64,000 nucleotides of DNA from Mycolicibacterium cosmeticum (GTDB lineage Bacteria > Actinomycetota > Actinomycetes > Mycobacteriales > Mycobacteriaceae): the NCBI GenBank assembly GCA_016197365.1, contig JACPVS010000014.1, forward strand, positions 124,001 to 188,000. Reading direction: 5' to 3'. The translations under genes were made by a program, and so were the position numbers. Below the pieces are notes generated by a model, which made no database searches, was not told the origin of the DNA, and saw nothing but the letters and a program-made list of their open reading frames with translations. Positions within the stretch are counted from its first letter, which is position 1. Each line of letters begins with the position of its first letter. Positions 9,642 through 18,301 of the stretch are shown here, piece after piece.

Positions 9642-10411
9642 GAAACCCTTTCCGTCGCATACAGGGTGGCCGCCTGCACCAGTCCCGCGAACAGCCGCAG
9701 GTCGTCGAGGCGTTCCTCGGGATGCCACTGCACCGCCAGCACGAACTGCTCGCCGGGCAGCTCGACCGCCTCGACGACGCCGTCGGCGGTGTCCTGGGCG
9801 CTGATGATCAGTCCGTCGCCGAGCCGGTCGATGGCCTGGTGGTGATAGCACTGCGCGTGCGAGGACTCCCCGATGAGCGCGGCCAGCCGGGTGCCGGGCA
9901 CGGTGTGCACGGCCGAGGTGGAGAACACCGCGTTGCCCTGTTGGTGGCGGGTGTGGCCCAGCACGTCGGGCAGGTGCTGGTGCAGCGTTCCGCCGAGTGC
10001 CACGTTGAGCACCTGGGCGCCGCGGCAGATGCCGAGCACCGGCATACCGCGGCGCAACGCCACCTCCAGCAAGGTGAACTCCCAAACATCGCGGGGGCCG
10101 GCCGGCTCGTCGGTGGACGGATGACGTTGCTGGCCATAACTTTCCGGGTTGACGTCGCGACCGCCCGTGATGATCAAACCGTCGATGCCGTCGAGCACCC
10201 GCTCGGCCACGGCGGTACTCACCGGCTGCGGCGGCAGGAGCACGGCCGTCCCGCCGCCGAGGTTGACACCCTCGACGTAAATGCCGGGCAGAAAACTGGC
10301 CTGCACGTCCCACACCCCGGTCTGCGCCTGTTGCAGATAGGTGGTGAGGCCGATAACGGGCAGCGGCGGGCAGGAGCGCAGCGACCCGGGGTTCTGCTCA
10401 GAGGCGCTCAA
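9638..10411 (-). CDS. Class I glutamine amidotransferase-like hydrolase (peptidase C26, PuuD-like)
   Basis: A 257-residue C26-type hydrolase. The nucleophile Cys129 sits in GICRGAQVLNV, and the catalytic His-Glu pair in VQWHPEERLDD near the C-terminus. The family member PuuD removes the gamma-glutamyl group from gamma-glutamyl-GABA, releasing glutamate. Here the gene sits between glnA4 (14-base overlap) and aldC (4-base overlap), which strongly supports a matching role: GlnA4 adds glutamate to an amine, AldC oxidises the product and this enzyme removes glutamate. Positional match of Rv2859c. Confidence 0.92.
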   Translation of the reverse strand: MSASEQNPGSLRSCPPLPVIGLTTYLQQAQTGVWDVQASFLPGIYVEGVNLGGGTAVLLPPQPVSTAVAERVLDGIDGLIITGGRDVNPESYGQQRHPSTDEPAGPRDVWEFTLLEVALRRGMPVLGICRGAQVLNVALGGTLHQHLPDVLGHTRHQQGNAVFSTSAVHTVPGTRLAALIGESSHAQCYHHQAIDRLGDGLIISAQDTADGVVEAVELPGEQFVLAVQWHPEERLDDLRLFAGLVQAATLYATERVS

Positions 10412-11747
10412 AGCCTCGTCTCCTCTCCCAATCCGTGACGGCCCCGTTGAAGGCCGTCAGTTCCACCCGCGCGTTGTTGAGGTAGTGCTCGACGACGTCG
10501 TCGCCGAACGCCGCGCGGGCGATCGCCGACCCCTCGAACAGGTCGGCCGCCTCGGCCAGCGTGGTGGGCAGGCGCGCGGCGCCGCCGGTGTAGGCGTTGC
10601 CGGTACACGCCTCTTCCAGCTCGAGATTCTGCTCGATACCGTGCAGGCCACCGGCGATCAGTGCGGCGACCGCCAGATACTGGTTCACGTCACCACCGGG
10701 CGCGCGGCATTCCGCCCGCATGCCGTGGCCGTGCCCGACGACACGCAACGCACAGGTTCGGTTGTCCATCCCCCAGGCCACCGCCGTCGGGGCGAAGCTG
10801 CCATCGGCGAAACGCTTGTAGGAGTTGATGTTCGGCGCGTAGAACAGCGCCATCTCACGCAGCGTCGCCAGTTGGCCTGCCACGAAGCTGCGGAACATGC
10901 TCGACATGCCTTGCGGATCGGCGTCGTCGGCAAAGACTGCCGTGCCGTCGGTGCCGCGGAAGGACAGGTGGATATGACAGCTGTTACCTTCGCGCTCATC
11001 GTATTTCGCCATGAACGTCAGCGATTTGCCGTGCTGGTCGGCGATCTCCTTGGCACCGTTCTTGTAGATGGTGTGGTTGTCGCAGGTGACCAGTGCGTCG
11101 TCGTAGCGGAAGGCGATCTCCTGCTGGCCGAGGTTGCACTCCCCCTTCACGCCTTCGCAGTACATCCCGGCGCCGTCCATGCCGCGCCGGATGTCCCGCA
11201 GCAGCGGCTCCATCCGGGTCGAGGCGTGCATGGCGTAGTCGACGTTGTAGTCGGTGGCCGGCGTCAGGCCGCGGTAGTCGGCCGCCCAGGCCGCCCGGTA
11301 GGTGTCGTCGAACACCATGAATTCCAGTTCGGTGCCGACGAAGGCGCCCAGCCCCCGTTCGGCGAGCCGGTCGAGTTGCTTGCGCAGGATGCTGCGTGGC
11401 GCCTGCAGCACCGGACGCCCGTCCGTCCAGGTCAGGTCGGCCATCACCAAGGCGGTACCGGGCAGCCACGGCAGCTTGCGCAGGGTGCTGAAGTCGGCCG
11501 TCATCACCATGTCGCCGTAGCCGGTCTCCCAGCTGGAGATGGCGTACCCGTCGACGGTGTTCATGTCGACGTCGACGGCCAGCAGGTAATTGCAGCACTC
11601 GGCGCCGTGGGCGGCGACGTCCTCGACGAACAGCCGCGCCGACACCCGTTTGCCGGTGAGTCGGCCCTGCATGTCGGTGAACGCGACGATGACGGTGTCG
11701 ATCTCACCGTCGGCGACCAGCCGCTCGAGCTCGAACTGCGTCAGCAC
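10398..11747 (-). CDS. glnA4: Glutamine synthetase-like gamma-glutamylamine ligase
   Basis: A 449-residue glutamine synthetase-fold enzyme closely resembling M. tuberculosis GlnA4 (Rv2860c). Recognisable stretches are AFTDMQGRLTGKR, ATP/metal-site segments (VKGECNLGQQEI, NSCHIHLSF) and ALRVVGHG. Streptomyces GlnA3/GlnA4-type enzymes attach glutamate to polyamines or ethanolamine instead of ammonia, and the flanking PuuC/PuuD-like genes favour such a role. A TTG at 11801 would give 18 more residues. I chose GTG 11747 because GAGGG lies 7 bases upstream and the family starts only a few residues before ELERLVA. Confidence 0.92.
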   Translation of the reverse strand: MLTQFELERLVADGEIDTVIVAFTDMQGRLTGKRVSARLFVEDVAAHGAECCNYLLAVDVDMNTVDGYAISSWETGYGDMVMTADFSTLRKLPWLPGTALVMADLTWTDGRPVLQAPRSILRKQLDRLAERGLGAFVGTELEFMVFDDTYRAAWAADYRGLTPATDYNVDYAMHASTRMEPLLRDIRRGMDGAGMYCEGVKGECNLGQQEIAFRYDDALVTCDNHTIYKNGAKEIADQHGKSLTFMAKYDEREGNSCHIHLSFRGTDGTAVFADDADPQGMSSMFRSFVAGQLATLREMALFYAPNINSYKRFADGSFAPTAVAWGMDNRTCALRVVGHGHGMRAECRAPGGDVNQYLAVAALIAGGLHGIEQNLELEEACTGNAYTGGAARLPTTLAEAADLFEGSAIARAAFGDDVVEHYLNNARVELTAFNGAVTDWERRRGFERL

Positions 11748-11958
11748 GCCGGTTCCCTCAAGTATCCAGGCATCAGCACCCTCTCCACGCCGAGAAGTCA
11801 ACCATTACCGCCATGTCGTCAACGCAGGTGCGTTGGGATCGACGGTCATTCACCTACACATTTACACATCCGTCACCCCAAAGGTAGGACAGCAGACCAA
11901 TAGCGGCCTATTCTCCCCCTAGATCCGCCATGCCAGGGCTGTCACAAAGGAGAACGCC
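11748..11958. promoter_or_regulatory. Divergent promoter region, glnA4 operon / permease, with a possible GlnR-like site
   Basis: This 211-base gap separates two divergent transcripts. On the minus strand GTGAC (11872-11876), then N6, then GTAAA, then N6, then GGTGA gives the spacing of GlnR boxes (GTnAC-N6-GaAAC), though only the first element matches well. An AT-rich patch holds the repeated TACACA/TTACACA. On the plus strand AAAGGAGA stands just before the permease GTG as a strong ribosome binding site. No promoter hexamers can be named with confidence. Confidence 0.35.
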
Positions 11959-13533
11959 GTGCCAGAAGGCCACGAACTGCTCGACGAGGACGAACGACAC
12001 CTCGCGAGCCTCGGTTACACCCAGGAACTGCACCGCTCGTGGTCGGGGTTCTCCAACTTCGCCATCTCGTTCTCGATCATCTCGATCCTGGCCGGCTGCT
12101 TCACGTCGTTCGGGCTGGGCTGGAACAACGGCGGCCCGGCGGCCATCGCCTGGGGCTGGCCGATCATCTCGGTCTTCATCCTGATCATCGGGCTGTGCAT
12201 GTCCGAGCTGGTGTCGGCGTACCCGACATCGGGCGGAATCTATTGGTGGGCAGCCAAACTCGGCGGCCCCAAGGCCGGGTACTACACCGGCTGGCTGAAC
12301 CTCGTCGGCTTGATCGCCATCCTGGCGTCGGTGGCCTACGGCAGTGCCACCTTCCTGGATCTCACCCTGAGCACCTTCAGCGAGACGTGGGCGTCCGAGT
12401 ACAGCCTGACCCGGGTATTCGTCATGTTCCTGGTGATCCTGGCGATCGTCGCCACCATCAACATCTTTTCGTCGCATCTGCTGGCTGTCATCAACAACAT
12501 CTCGGTGTGGTGGCACGTCGCGGGCGCGGCGGTGGTGATCGTCATCCTGTGGCTCATCCCGCAACAACACGCCAGCCTCTCGACGGTCTTCGCCACCACG
12601 GTCAACAACACCGGCTTCTTCGGCGGGTCGACCTCGGGGCTGACGTTCCTGTTCTTCGTGTTGCCCATGTCGGCGATCCTGACGCAGTACACGATCACCG
12701 GATACGACGCCTCGGCCCACCTGTCCGAAGAGACCAAGAGCGCGGCCGACGGTGCGGCCAAGGGCATCTGGCGCTCGATCTTCTACTCCGCCATCGGCGG
12801 CTGGATCCTGCTGCTCACCTTCCTGTTCGCCGTCCAGGACGTCGACGGGGTGACCGCGGGCGGCGGCGCGGTGGCCACCATCTTCACCCAGGCCATGGAC
12901 TCGAAGTGGGTCGGCATCGTGCTGCTGATCTCGACGGCGGGCCAGTTGTTCTGCACCACCGCCTGCCAGACCAGTTCCTCGCGGATGCTGTTCGCGTTCA
13001 GCCGGGACCGCGCGGTGCCCGGTCATCAACTGTGGTCCAAGGTCAACGCCAAGCGGGTGCCCGCCAATGCGGTGATCATCACCGCCGTCATCGCCGCGCT
13101 GATCACGCTGCCCGCCCTGGTCCAGGTGGACATCAACGGCGCCCCGGTGCCCGTCGCCTTCTTCGCGGTCGTCTCGATCGGCGTGGTCGGCCTGTACTTG
13201 TGCTTCGCCGTGCCGATCTACTACCGGTGGAAAGCCGGGGACGATTTCCCGCTGGGCAAGTGGAACCTGCGCGGACACCACAAGTGGATGGCACCGCTGG
13301 CGCTGGCCGAGATCATCATCACCTCGATCATCGCGATGTTCCCCACATCCATCGGTGGCGCGCCCTGGGATCCCAGCTTCGAACTGAAGTTCGTCAACTA
13401 CACACCTATCCTGGTGGGCGTCGTACTAATCCTGCTGTCGCTGTATTGGCAACTGTCGGTTCGACATTGGTTCACCGGTCCGGTGAAGCAGGTCGACCTC
13501 AGCGGCGACGCGCTGGTAGAGGACGGCGCCTGA
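11959..13533 (+). CDS. APC-superfamily amino-acid/amine permease
   Basis: A 524-residue membrane protein with about 12 hydrophobic segments and APC-family hallmarks: SELVSAYPTSGGIYWWAAKLGG in the first third, DASAHLSEETKSAADGAAKGI in the middle, and SSRMLFAFSRDRAVPG later. It resembles the fungal/bacterial GABA-choline-amino acid transporter group. GTG 11959 has AAAGGAGA 5 bases upstream. Being divergent from the glnA4 operon, it is a good candidate to import the amine or amino acid that the operon processes. The substrate is not determined. Confidence 0.87.
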   Translation: MPEGHELLDEDERHLASLGYTQELHRSWSGFSNFAISFSIISILAGCFTSFGLGWNNGGPAAIAWGWPIISVFILIIGLCMSELVSAYPTSGGIYWWAAKLGGPKAGYYTGWLNLVGLIAILASVAYGSATFLDLTLSTFSETWASEYSLTRVFVMFLVILAIVATINIFSSHLLAVINNISVWWHVAGAAVVIVILWLIPQQHASLSTVFATTVNNTGFFGGSTSGLTFLFFVLPMSAILTQYTITGYDASAHLSEETKSAADGAAKGIWRSIFYSAIGGWILLLTFLFAVQDVDGVTAGGGAVATIFTQAMDSKWVGIVLLISTAGQLFCTTACQTSSSRMLFAFSRDRAVPGHQLWSKVNAKRVPANAVIITAVIAALITLPALVQVDINGAPVPVAFFAVVSIGVVGLYLCFAVPIYYRWKAGDDFPLGKWNLRGHHKWMAPLALAEIIITSIIAMFPTSIGGAPWDPSFELKFVNYTPILVGVVLILLSLYWQLSVRHWFTGPVKQVDLSGDALVEDGA

Positions 13534-14097
13534 TCACCAGGTGCTCGTGCGCATGACGATCTCCGCGGCGACCTGCGCGGTGGATTCACCGGCGTTGCGC
13601 CGGCTGAGGAGTTCCACCAGCCGGTATTCGCCGTAGACGTAGCGCTGGCTGGCCTGCGCCACCGCGCGGGCGCCCGGGTTGCTCACCAGCACAGTGGTGT
13701 TCAGTTCCACCGGCGGGCACTGTTCGTCGCGGACGACGCCGGTCTGGTCGGCGACCCGCGGGTGACCGCGGTCGATCACCACCAGCCCGATGAACCGGTC
13801 GAGCCGGGTCGCCGCCAGCTCCCAGGCCAGTTCGCCGCCGAGCCGGTCCCCCACCAGCAGGCCCCACCGGACCCCGAGGGCGTCGAGCACCCCGACCACA
13901 GCCGCGGCCGTCAATTGCGGATCGGGATAGATGACGATCGTGCGGAGGGTGGCGGTGTGCAGCCGCTGACACACGGCGTCATACGCGCGTGCCCCGGGCT
14001 GCGCGGCGCCGAGCAGCACCACCACGCCGCCCTTGTCCGGGCCCGCCACCTCGACGGCGACAGGTACTCCGTCGACGGTCACCATGGTCGAAGGCAT
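13534..14097 (-). CDS. Alpha/beta-hydrolase-like protein with no clear nucleophile
   Basis: A 187-residue protein with the alpha/beta hydrolase pattern: VVVLLGAAQPG where the oxyanion loop should be, a helix, a strand, then LLVGDRLGGELAWELA where the nucleophile elbow is expected. The usual G-x-S-x-G is replaced by G-D-R-L-G, so no Ser, Cys or Asp sits at the nucleophile position. The C-terminus has no obvious catalytic His. It may be a non-catalytic relative. It ends immediately adjacent to the convergent permease and is last in the mapB-cobQ-lipoprotein run (63-base gap). Function unknown. Confidence 0.6.
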   Translation of the reverse strand: MPSTMVTVDGVPVAVEVAGPDKGGVVVLLGAAQPGARAYDAVCQRLHTATLRTIVIYPDPQLTAAAVVGVLDALGVRWGLLVGDRLGGELAWELAATRLDRFIGLVVIDRGHPRVADQTGVVRDEQCPPVELNTTVLVSNPGARAVAQASQRYVYGEYRLVELLSRRNAGESTAQVAAEIVMRTSTW

Positions 14098-14160
14098 TGC
14101 GTCACGCTAGGACATGAACCGGTCCGGCGCGGGCGTTTTCGCCGGTCTGACCCCGGACGG

Positions 14161-14823
14161 TCAGCTGCCACCGATGCGGCCCGCTTGTTTGCCGGTGACG
14201 TCGAGGAAGGTTTGCGGCAGGGCCCCACGGACGGTGACGGTGGGGTCCGGCGTCGGGAAGCCGACGGCGAAAACCGCCATCCCGTCCACGTTTTCGAACG
14301 AGTAGTACACGCTGCTGCGCTCGGCGCCGAGCTGCATCGTCTGCTCGAAAGCCAGCGCCGCCGGGCGCGGGGTGTCCAATCGGTTGGTGGTGATCGGGAT
14401 GGCGGGCGAGGACCGATCGAAGAAGGTGTCGTAGTGCGCGCACCGTTGCGCGGTCGCCTCCAGCGCGTCGACGTCCAGTTGCCAGCTGAGCACCGTGACG
14501 AGCATCCGGGCTCCGTCGTAGGTCACCGTGTACTTGGCCGCACTGCCCGGACCACGTTCGGCCGTCGCCGCGATCACCCGGGTGAAGCCGTCACTGCAGC
14601 CCTCCGGCGTGGACAGCATCGCCGGTGGCCCGCCGGCCCCGTCGGGCTCGCCCTGCCGTTCGACGACGCGGTCATAGAGCACGCCGGGCGCAAAGTCGGC
14701 CGAGGTGAGCAGAACGTTCTGCAGCCGGGTTCCGGGCCAGGCGGGTGTGCCGTCGATGACATGCGCGCATCCGCTGAGCGCCGACGCGATCAGCAGCGCT
14801 GGTATCAGCAGGCGCGCGATCAT
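14161..14823 (-). CDS. Predicted mycobacterial lipoprotein (unknown function)
   Basis: A 220-residue exported protein. Residues 1-18 form a lipoprotein signal peptide (MIARLLIPALLIASALSGC) with the lipobox LSGC, so Cys19 should be lipidated and the mature protein anchored to the membrane outside the cell. The rest is a single domain containing a CSDGF/CAHYDTF cysteine pair that may form a disulfide, reminiscent of PknH-sensor-like or DUF5642-type mycobacterial lipoproteins; I cannot confirm which. It starts 9 bases after cobQ, in the same transcript by spacing. Confidence 0.8.
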   Translation of the reverse strand: MIARLLIPALLIASALSGCAHVIDGTPAWPGTRLQNVLLTSADFAPGVLYDRVVERQGEPDGAGGPPAMLSTPEGCSDGFTRVIAATAERGPGSAAKYTVTYDGARMLVTVLSWQLDVDALEATAQRCAHYDTFFDRSSPAIPITTNRLDTPRPAALAFEQTMQLGAERSSVYYSFENVDGMAVFAVGFPTPDPTVTVRGALPQTFLDVTGKQAGRIGGS

Positions 14824-14832
14824 CGGCCCAGG

Positions 14833-16344
14833 CTACCGATCGGCGACGTCCGCCGTCGGCGTGATCGTGCTGGCGATGATGTCGCGCCGCGGTGGCCCGT
14901 CGAGCAGCCCCCACACCGCGTCGAGGTCGACATGGGCGGCCAGCGCGTCGGCCATCACATCCAGTTGCCCGTCGCGCCGGGCCCGCACATCGGTATCGGT
15001 GGCCACGACGAATCCGGTACGGTCCGCCGCCCCAGCCGCCTCGGTGAGCCATGCCCGGCGTACCTCGTCGTTGTCCAGCAGACCGTGCCAGTGCGTGCCG
15101 AAGACCGTACCGCGGCGGATGCCCACCCCGAGCCAGTCCTGTTCATCGGAGCTGCGTACCTGCCCGTGGTGGATCTCGTAGCCGTGTAGCGGAGTCTCCC
15201 AGTGCCGCAAGGTTTTCTGCGGGTCGAACACGATCTCGGCATCCAGCAGGCCCAGACCGTCGACCGCGCCGGCCCGCGATTCGACGGGATCGTCGATCCG
15301 GCGGCACAGCATCTGGAATCCGCCGCACACCCCCAGCACCGGCCGGCCGGCCCGGGCGTGCGCCACCACCGCGTCGGCAAGTCCGCGCTCGCGCAGCCAC
15401 GCCAGATCCGACACGGTGGCCTTACTGCCCGGCAGCACCACCACGTCGGCGTCACCGATGTCAGCCGGGTCGGCCACCCAGCGCACCAGCACACCGGGCT
15501 CGCAGGCGAGCGCCTCGACGTCGGTGGAGTTGGAGATGCGCGGCAGCCGGACCACCGCCACCCGCAGCCATTCGGGCCCGCGCGGCGCCACCGGTTCACC
15601 GAGGGTGGCACCGGTGGTCACCGACAGGGAATCCTCGGCGTCCAACCACAGCGAGTCCAGATGCGGGATCACGCCGTAGGTGGGCCGTCCGGTCAGCGTC
15701 TGCAGTTGCTCCAGCCCGGGCGCCAGCAATGCGGGATCACCCCGGAACTTGTTGACCAGGAAGCCGCTGATGAGTTTCTGGTCCTCGGGTTCCAGCACCG
15801 CCACCGTGCCGAACAGATGTGCCAGCAGGCCACCGCGGTCGATGTCACCGACCAGCAGCACCGCCAGCCCGCCGGCCCGCGCCAGGCCCATGTTGGCCAG
15901 ATCGCTGGCGCGCAGGTTGATCTCGGCGGGCGACCCCGCGCCCTCACAGATCACGACGTCGAATTCGGCTCGCAGCGCGGATAATTCGTCGGCCACGACA
16001 CCGGCCAGCTCGGTGCGGCGGGTGAAGTAGTCTCCCGCCGCCATGGTGCCCGCCACCTGACCCCGCACCACCAACTGCGAGGTGCGGTCACTACCGGGTT
16101 TGAGCAGGATCGGGTTGAACCGGATGCTGGGCGCCAGGCCGGCGGCGCGGGCCTGCATCGCCTGCGCGCGGCCGATCTCGCCGCCCTCGACGGTGACGGC
16201 GGAATTGTTGCTCATGTTCTGGGCCTTGAACGGGGCCACCCGAATACCCCTGCGCGCCAACAGCCGGCACAGCCCGGCGACGACCATCGACTTGCCGGCG
16301 TCGGAGGTGGTGCCGGCGACCAGTAGCGCGCCGCCCGAGCTCAC
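14833..16344 (-). CDS. cobQ: Cobyric acid synthase (adenosylcobyric acid synthase)
   Basis: A 503-residue amidotransferase that amidates side chains b, d, e and g of adenosylcobyrinate diamide in vitamin B12 synthesis. It has the N-terminal ATP-binding motif GTTSDAGKS at residues 11-19 with the typical [10 protein letters not shown]. The C-terminal glutaminase domain carries the nucleophile Cys in [11 protein letters not shown] and the His in [14 protein letters not shown] 16344 overlaps the mapB stop in a GTGA, so I reject the longer upstream frame, which is a shadow of mapB. In M. tuberculosis cobQ lies elsewhere (Rv0255c), so this placement differs. Confidence 0.95.
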   Translation of the reverse strand: MSSGGALLVAGTTSDAGKSMVVAGLCRLLARRGIRVAPFKAQNMSNNSAVTVEGGEIGRAQAMQARAAGLAPSIRFNPILLKPGSDRTSQLVVRGQVAGTMAAGDYFTRRTELAGVVADELSALRAEFDVVICEGAGSPAEINLRASDLANMGLARAGGLAVLLVGDIDRGGLLAHLFGTVAVLEPEDQKLISGFLVNKFRGDPALLAPGLEQLQTLTGRPTYGVIPHLDSLWLDAEDSLSVTTGATLGEPVAPRGPEWLRVAVVRLPRISNSTDVEALACEPGVLVRWVADPADIGDADVVVLPGSKATVSDLAWLRERGLADAVVAHARAGRPVLGVCGGFQMLCRRIDDPVESRAGAVDGLGLLDAEIVFDPQKTLRHWETPLHGYEIHHGQVRSSDEQDWLGVGIRRGTVFGTHWHGLLDNDEVRRAWLTEAAGAADRTGFVVATDTDVRARRDGQLDVMADALAAHVDLDAVWGLLDGPPRRDIIASTITPTADVADR

Positions 16345-17198
16345 GCCAGGGTCAGGATGTCGGCGCCGTCCGCGGTGACGACGAGGGTGTGCTCGAACTG
16401 CGCGGTCCACTTGCGGTCTTTGGTGGCCACGGTCCAGCCGTCGTCCCAGATCTCGTAGTCCAGCGCGCCGAGATTGATCATCGGCTCGATGGTGAAGGTC
16501 ATCCCCGGCTCGATCACGGTGTCGACGGCCGGTTGGTCGTAGTGCAGCACCACCAGGCCGTTGTGGAAGGTGGTGCCGATACCGTGACCGGTGAAATCGC
16601 GAACGACGTTGTAGCCGAAGCGGTTCGCGTAAGCCTCGATGACCCGTCCGACCACCGAGAGCTGCCTGCCCGGTTTGACCGCCTTGATGGCCCGCATGGT
16701 GGCCTCGTGCGTGCGTTCCACCAACAGCCGGTGTTCCTCGGACACGTCGCCGGCCAGGAAAGTGGCGTTGGTGTCCCCGTGCACCCCGTCGATGTAGGCC
16801 GTGACGTCGATGTTGACGATGTCGCCGTCCTCGATGACGGTGGAGTCCGGGATGCCGTGGCAGATGACCTCGTTCAGCGAGGTGCAGCAGGACTTCGGGA
16901 AGCCCTTGTAGCCCAGTGTGGACGGATAGGCGCCGTGGTCGAGCATGTACTCGTGGGCCACCCGGTCCAGGTGATCGGTGGTGACGCCGGGCGCCACCGC
17001 CTTGCCGGCCTCGGCGAGTGCGGCCGCGGCGATCCGGCCGGCGACCCGCATCTTCTCGATCACCTCGGGTGTCTGCACCCAGGGTTCGTGTCCTTCGACC
17101 GCGGTCGGCTGCCACGCGTACTCCGGGCGCGGGATGGACTTGGGCACCGGCAGGGTCGGGGACAACTCTCCGGACCGAAGAGGCGCGCGAACAGACAT
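16341..17198 (-). CDS. mapB: Methionine aminopeptidase, type I (MapB)
   Basis: A 285-residue enzyme that removes the N-terminal Met of new proteins. The metal ligands are visible in order: two Asp in [19 protein letters not shown], His in GHGIGTTFH, Glu in [10 protein letters not shown] and Glu in AQFEHTLVV. An N-terminal extension of about 40 residues contains [12 protein letters not shown], the proline-rich segment known in mycobacterial type Ic enzymes and linked to ribosome association. It is the first gene of a mapB-cobQ-lipoprotein run. Positional match of Rv2861c. Confidence 0.95.
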   Translation of the reverse strand: MSVRAPLRSGELSPTLPVPKSIPRPEYAWQPTAVEGHEPWVQTPEVIEKMRVAGRIAAAALAEAGKAVAPGVTTDHLDRVAHEYMLDHGAYPSTLGYKGFPKSCCTSLNEVICHGIPDSTVIEDGDIVNIDVTAYIDGVHGDTNATFLAGDVSEEHRLLVERTHEATMRAIKAVKPGRQLSVVGRVIEAYANRFGYNVVRDFTGHGIGTTFHNGLVVLHYDQPAVDTVIEPGMTFTIEPMINLGALDYEIWDDGWTVATKDRKWTAQFEHTLVVTADGADILTLA

Positions 17199-17298
17199 GG
17201 CGGTCAGCCTAGTCGTCAGCCGACGGCGATCGTCCCGACGAGCCGCGGCTTCGTGGGCGCCGGGCTTCCACCAGCGGTAATGGTGTTACCGTACGGCG

Positions 17299-17676
17299 GT
17301 GAGCGAAGACCACATCCTGAACCGGCTCGGCTACGTCGAGGTCGAGTCGACCGATGACCGGCTGGTCCTGGAGATGGACAACCGGCCCGATCTGGCCAAC
17401 GTCCGGGGCGCGCTGCAGGGCGGCCTGGTGGCCACGCTCATCGACATCGCCGCGGGCATCCTCGCCGGGCGGCACACCGGCGTCGGGTACGACGTCACCA
17501 CCGCCGACCTGAACATCCACTTCCTGGCGCCGGTGCTGGGCCGGGCCCGGGCCGAGGCGACGATCGTGCGCGCGGGCAGGCGCCTCATTGTCACCGCCGT
17601 CGATGTCTTCGACGTGGACCGGAACAGGCTGGCAGCCAAGTCCACCCTGACGTTCGCGGTGCTCGAGCCGCGTTAG
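17299..17676 (+). CDS. PaaI-family hotdog thioesterase
   Basis: A 125-residue hotdog-fold protein. The active-site region NVRGALQGGLVATLIDIAAG corresponds to the HGG-alpha-helix segment of PaaI-type acyl-CoA thioesterases, with Gln-Gly-Gly where His-Gly-Gly is often found. TADLNIHFLAPV is the usual second strand. GTG 17299 is the only reasonable start. It is divergent from mapB (100-base gap), and its stop overlaps the convergent DUF1707 gene by 4 bases. The substrate is unknown; it would act on a cytosolic acyl-CoA. Confidence 0.86.
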   Translation: MSEDHILNRLGYVEVESTDDRLVLEMDNRPDLANVRGALQGGLVATLIDIAAGILAGRHTGVGYDVTTADLNIHFLAPVLGRARAEATIVRAGRRLIVTAVDVFDVDRNRLAAKSTLTFAVLEPR

Positions 17677-18260
17677 TTCCCGCGTCGGATCCGAGGCACC
17701 CAGGACCGCCGGGGCCCGCGGATGTCCACCGACCCGCAGACCACCTTGCCCGTGAAGACGATGTGCGGCGTGCCCTCGGCCGGGGCGTCCCGCCGGTGGT
17801 CGTTGGCGCTGCCCACGACCACCTCGACATCGTCGATCGAGGCACTCGCGCCGTCGGGCAGCCGGATGTCGATGCCGCCGAATTTGAGGTCGAGCTCCAC
17901 CACGATCATCGGGCCGGCGAACCGTGCCTGGGTCAGGTCGAGATCGACCGACCCCATCCGGCGATGCAGCGACAGGCGGGTGGGCACCACCCACTCCCCC
18001 TGGCGCTTGAGCGAACCCATCACCCCGCGCAGCTCCACCCGGTCGGTGGCCGACGTCACGATTGCCCCCGGACCCGGCAGGTCGCCGACCAGGGCGTCCA
18101 GGTCGGTGTGCAGCCGGGCTTGGGAGACCAGGGCCGACCGTTCCTCGAACTCGCCGATGTCGATCAGCCCGAGTGCCACAGCGTTGTGCAGCCGCCGCAA
18201 CGTGCCGTTGCGGTCGGCGTCGGAGACGCGCAGCGTCGTGTAGTCGTCTATGCCTGTCAT
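17673..18260 (-). CDS. DUF1707-domain protein
   Basis: A 195-residue protein. Its N-terminus, LRVSDADRNGTLRRLHNAVALGLIDIGEFEERSALVSQARLHTDLDALVGDLP in outline, is the DUF1707 signature found in many mycobacterial and actinobacterial proteins. The C-terminal part is rich in beta strands (VELRGVMGSLKR, GGIDIRLPDG, VVCGSVDIRGP), like LiaF/DUF2154-type repeats. There is no membrane segment. I start at ATG 18260, which places the domain at the N-terminus as usual; longer frames run into the PBP gene. It follows the PBP lipoprotein by 41 bases. Function unknown. Confidence 0.8.
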   Translation of the reverse strand: MTGIDDYTTLRVSDADRNGTLRRLHNAVALGLIDIGEFEERSALVSQARLHTDLDALVGDLPGPGAIVTSATDRVELRGVMGSLKRQGEWVVPTRLSLHRRMGSVDLDLTQARFAGPMIVVELDLKFGGIDIRLPDGASASIDDVEVVVGSANDHRRDAPAEGTPHIVFTGKVVCGSVDIRGPRRSWVPRIRRGN

Positions 18261-18301
18261 GGTCACCCGCCAGGGTACCCAGCAGGCGTCAGGCGAGGTA
18301 G

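Noticed and set aside
11748..11801. TTG 11801 as start of glnA4
   Set aside because: The added 18 residues do not match the family, and GTG 11747 has a GAGGG at proper distance.
12039..13556. Long alternative frames over the permease gene
   Set aside because: The permease frame has clear membrane segments and APC motifs. The others give Arg/His/Gly-rich products without any motif.
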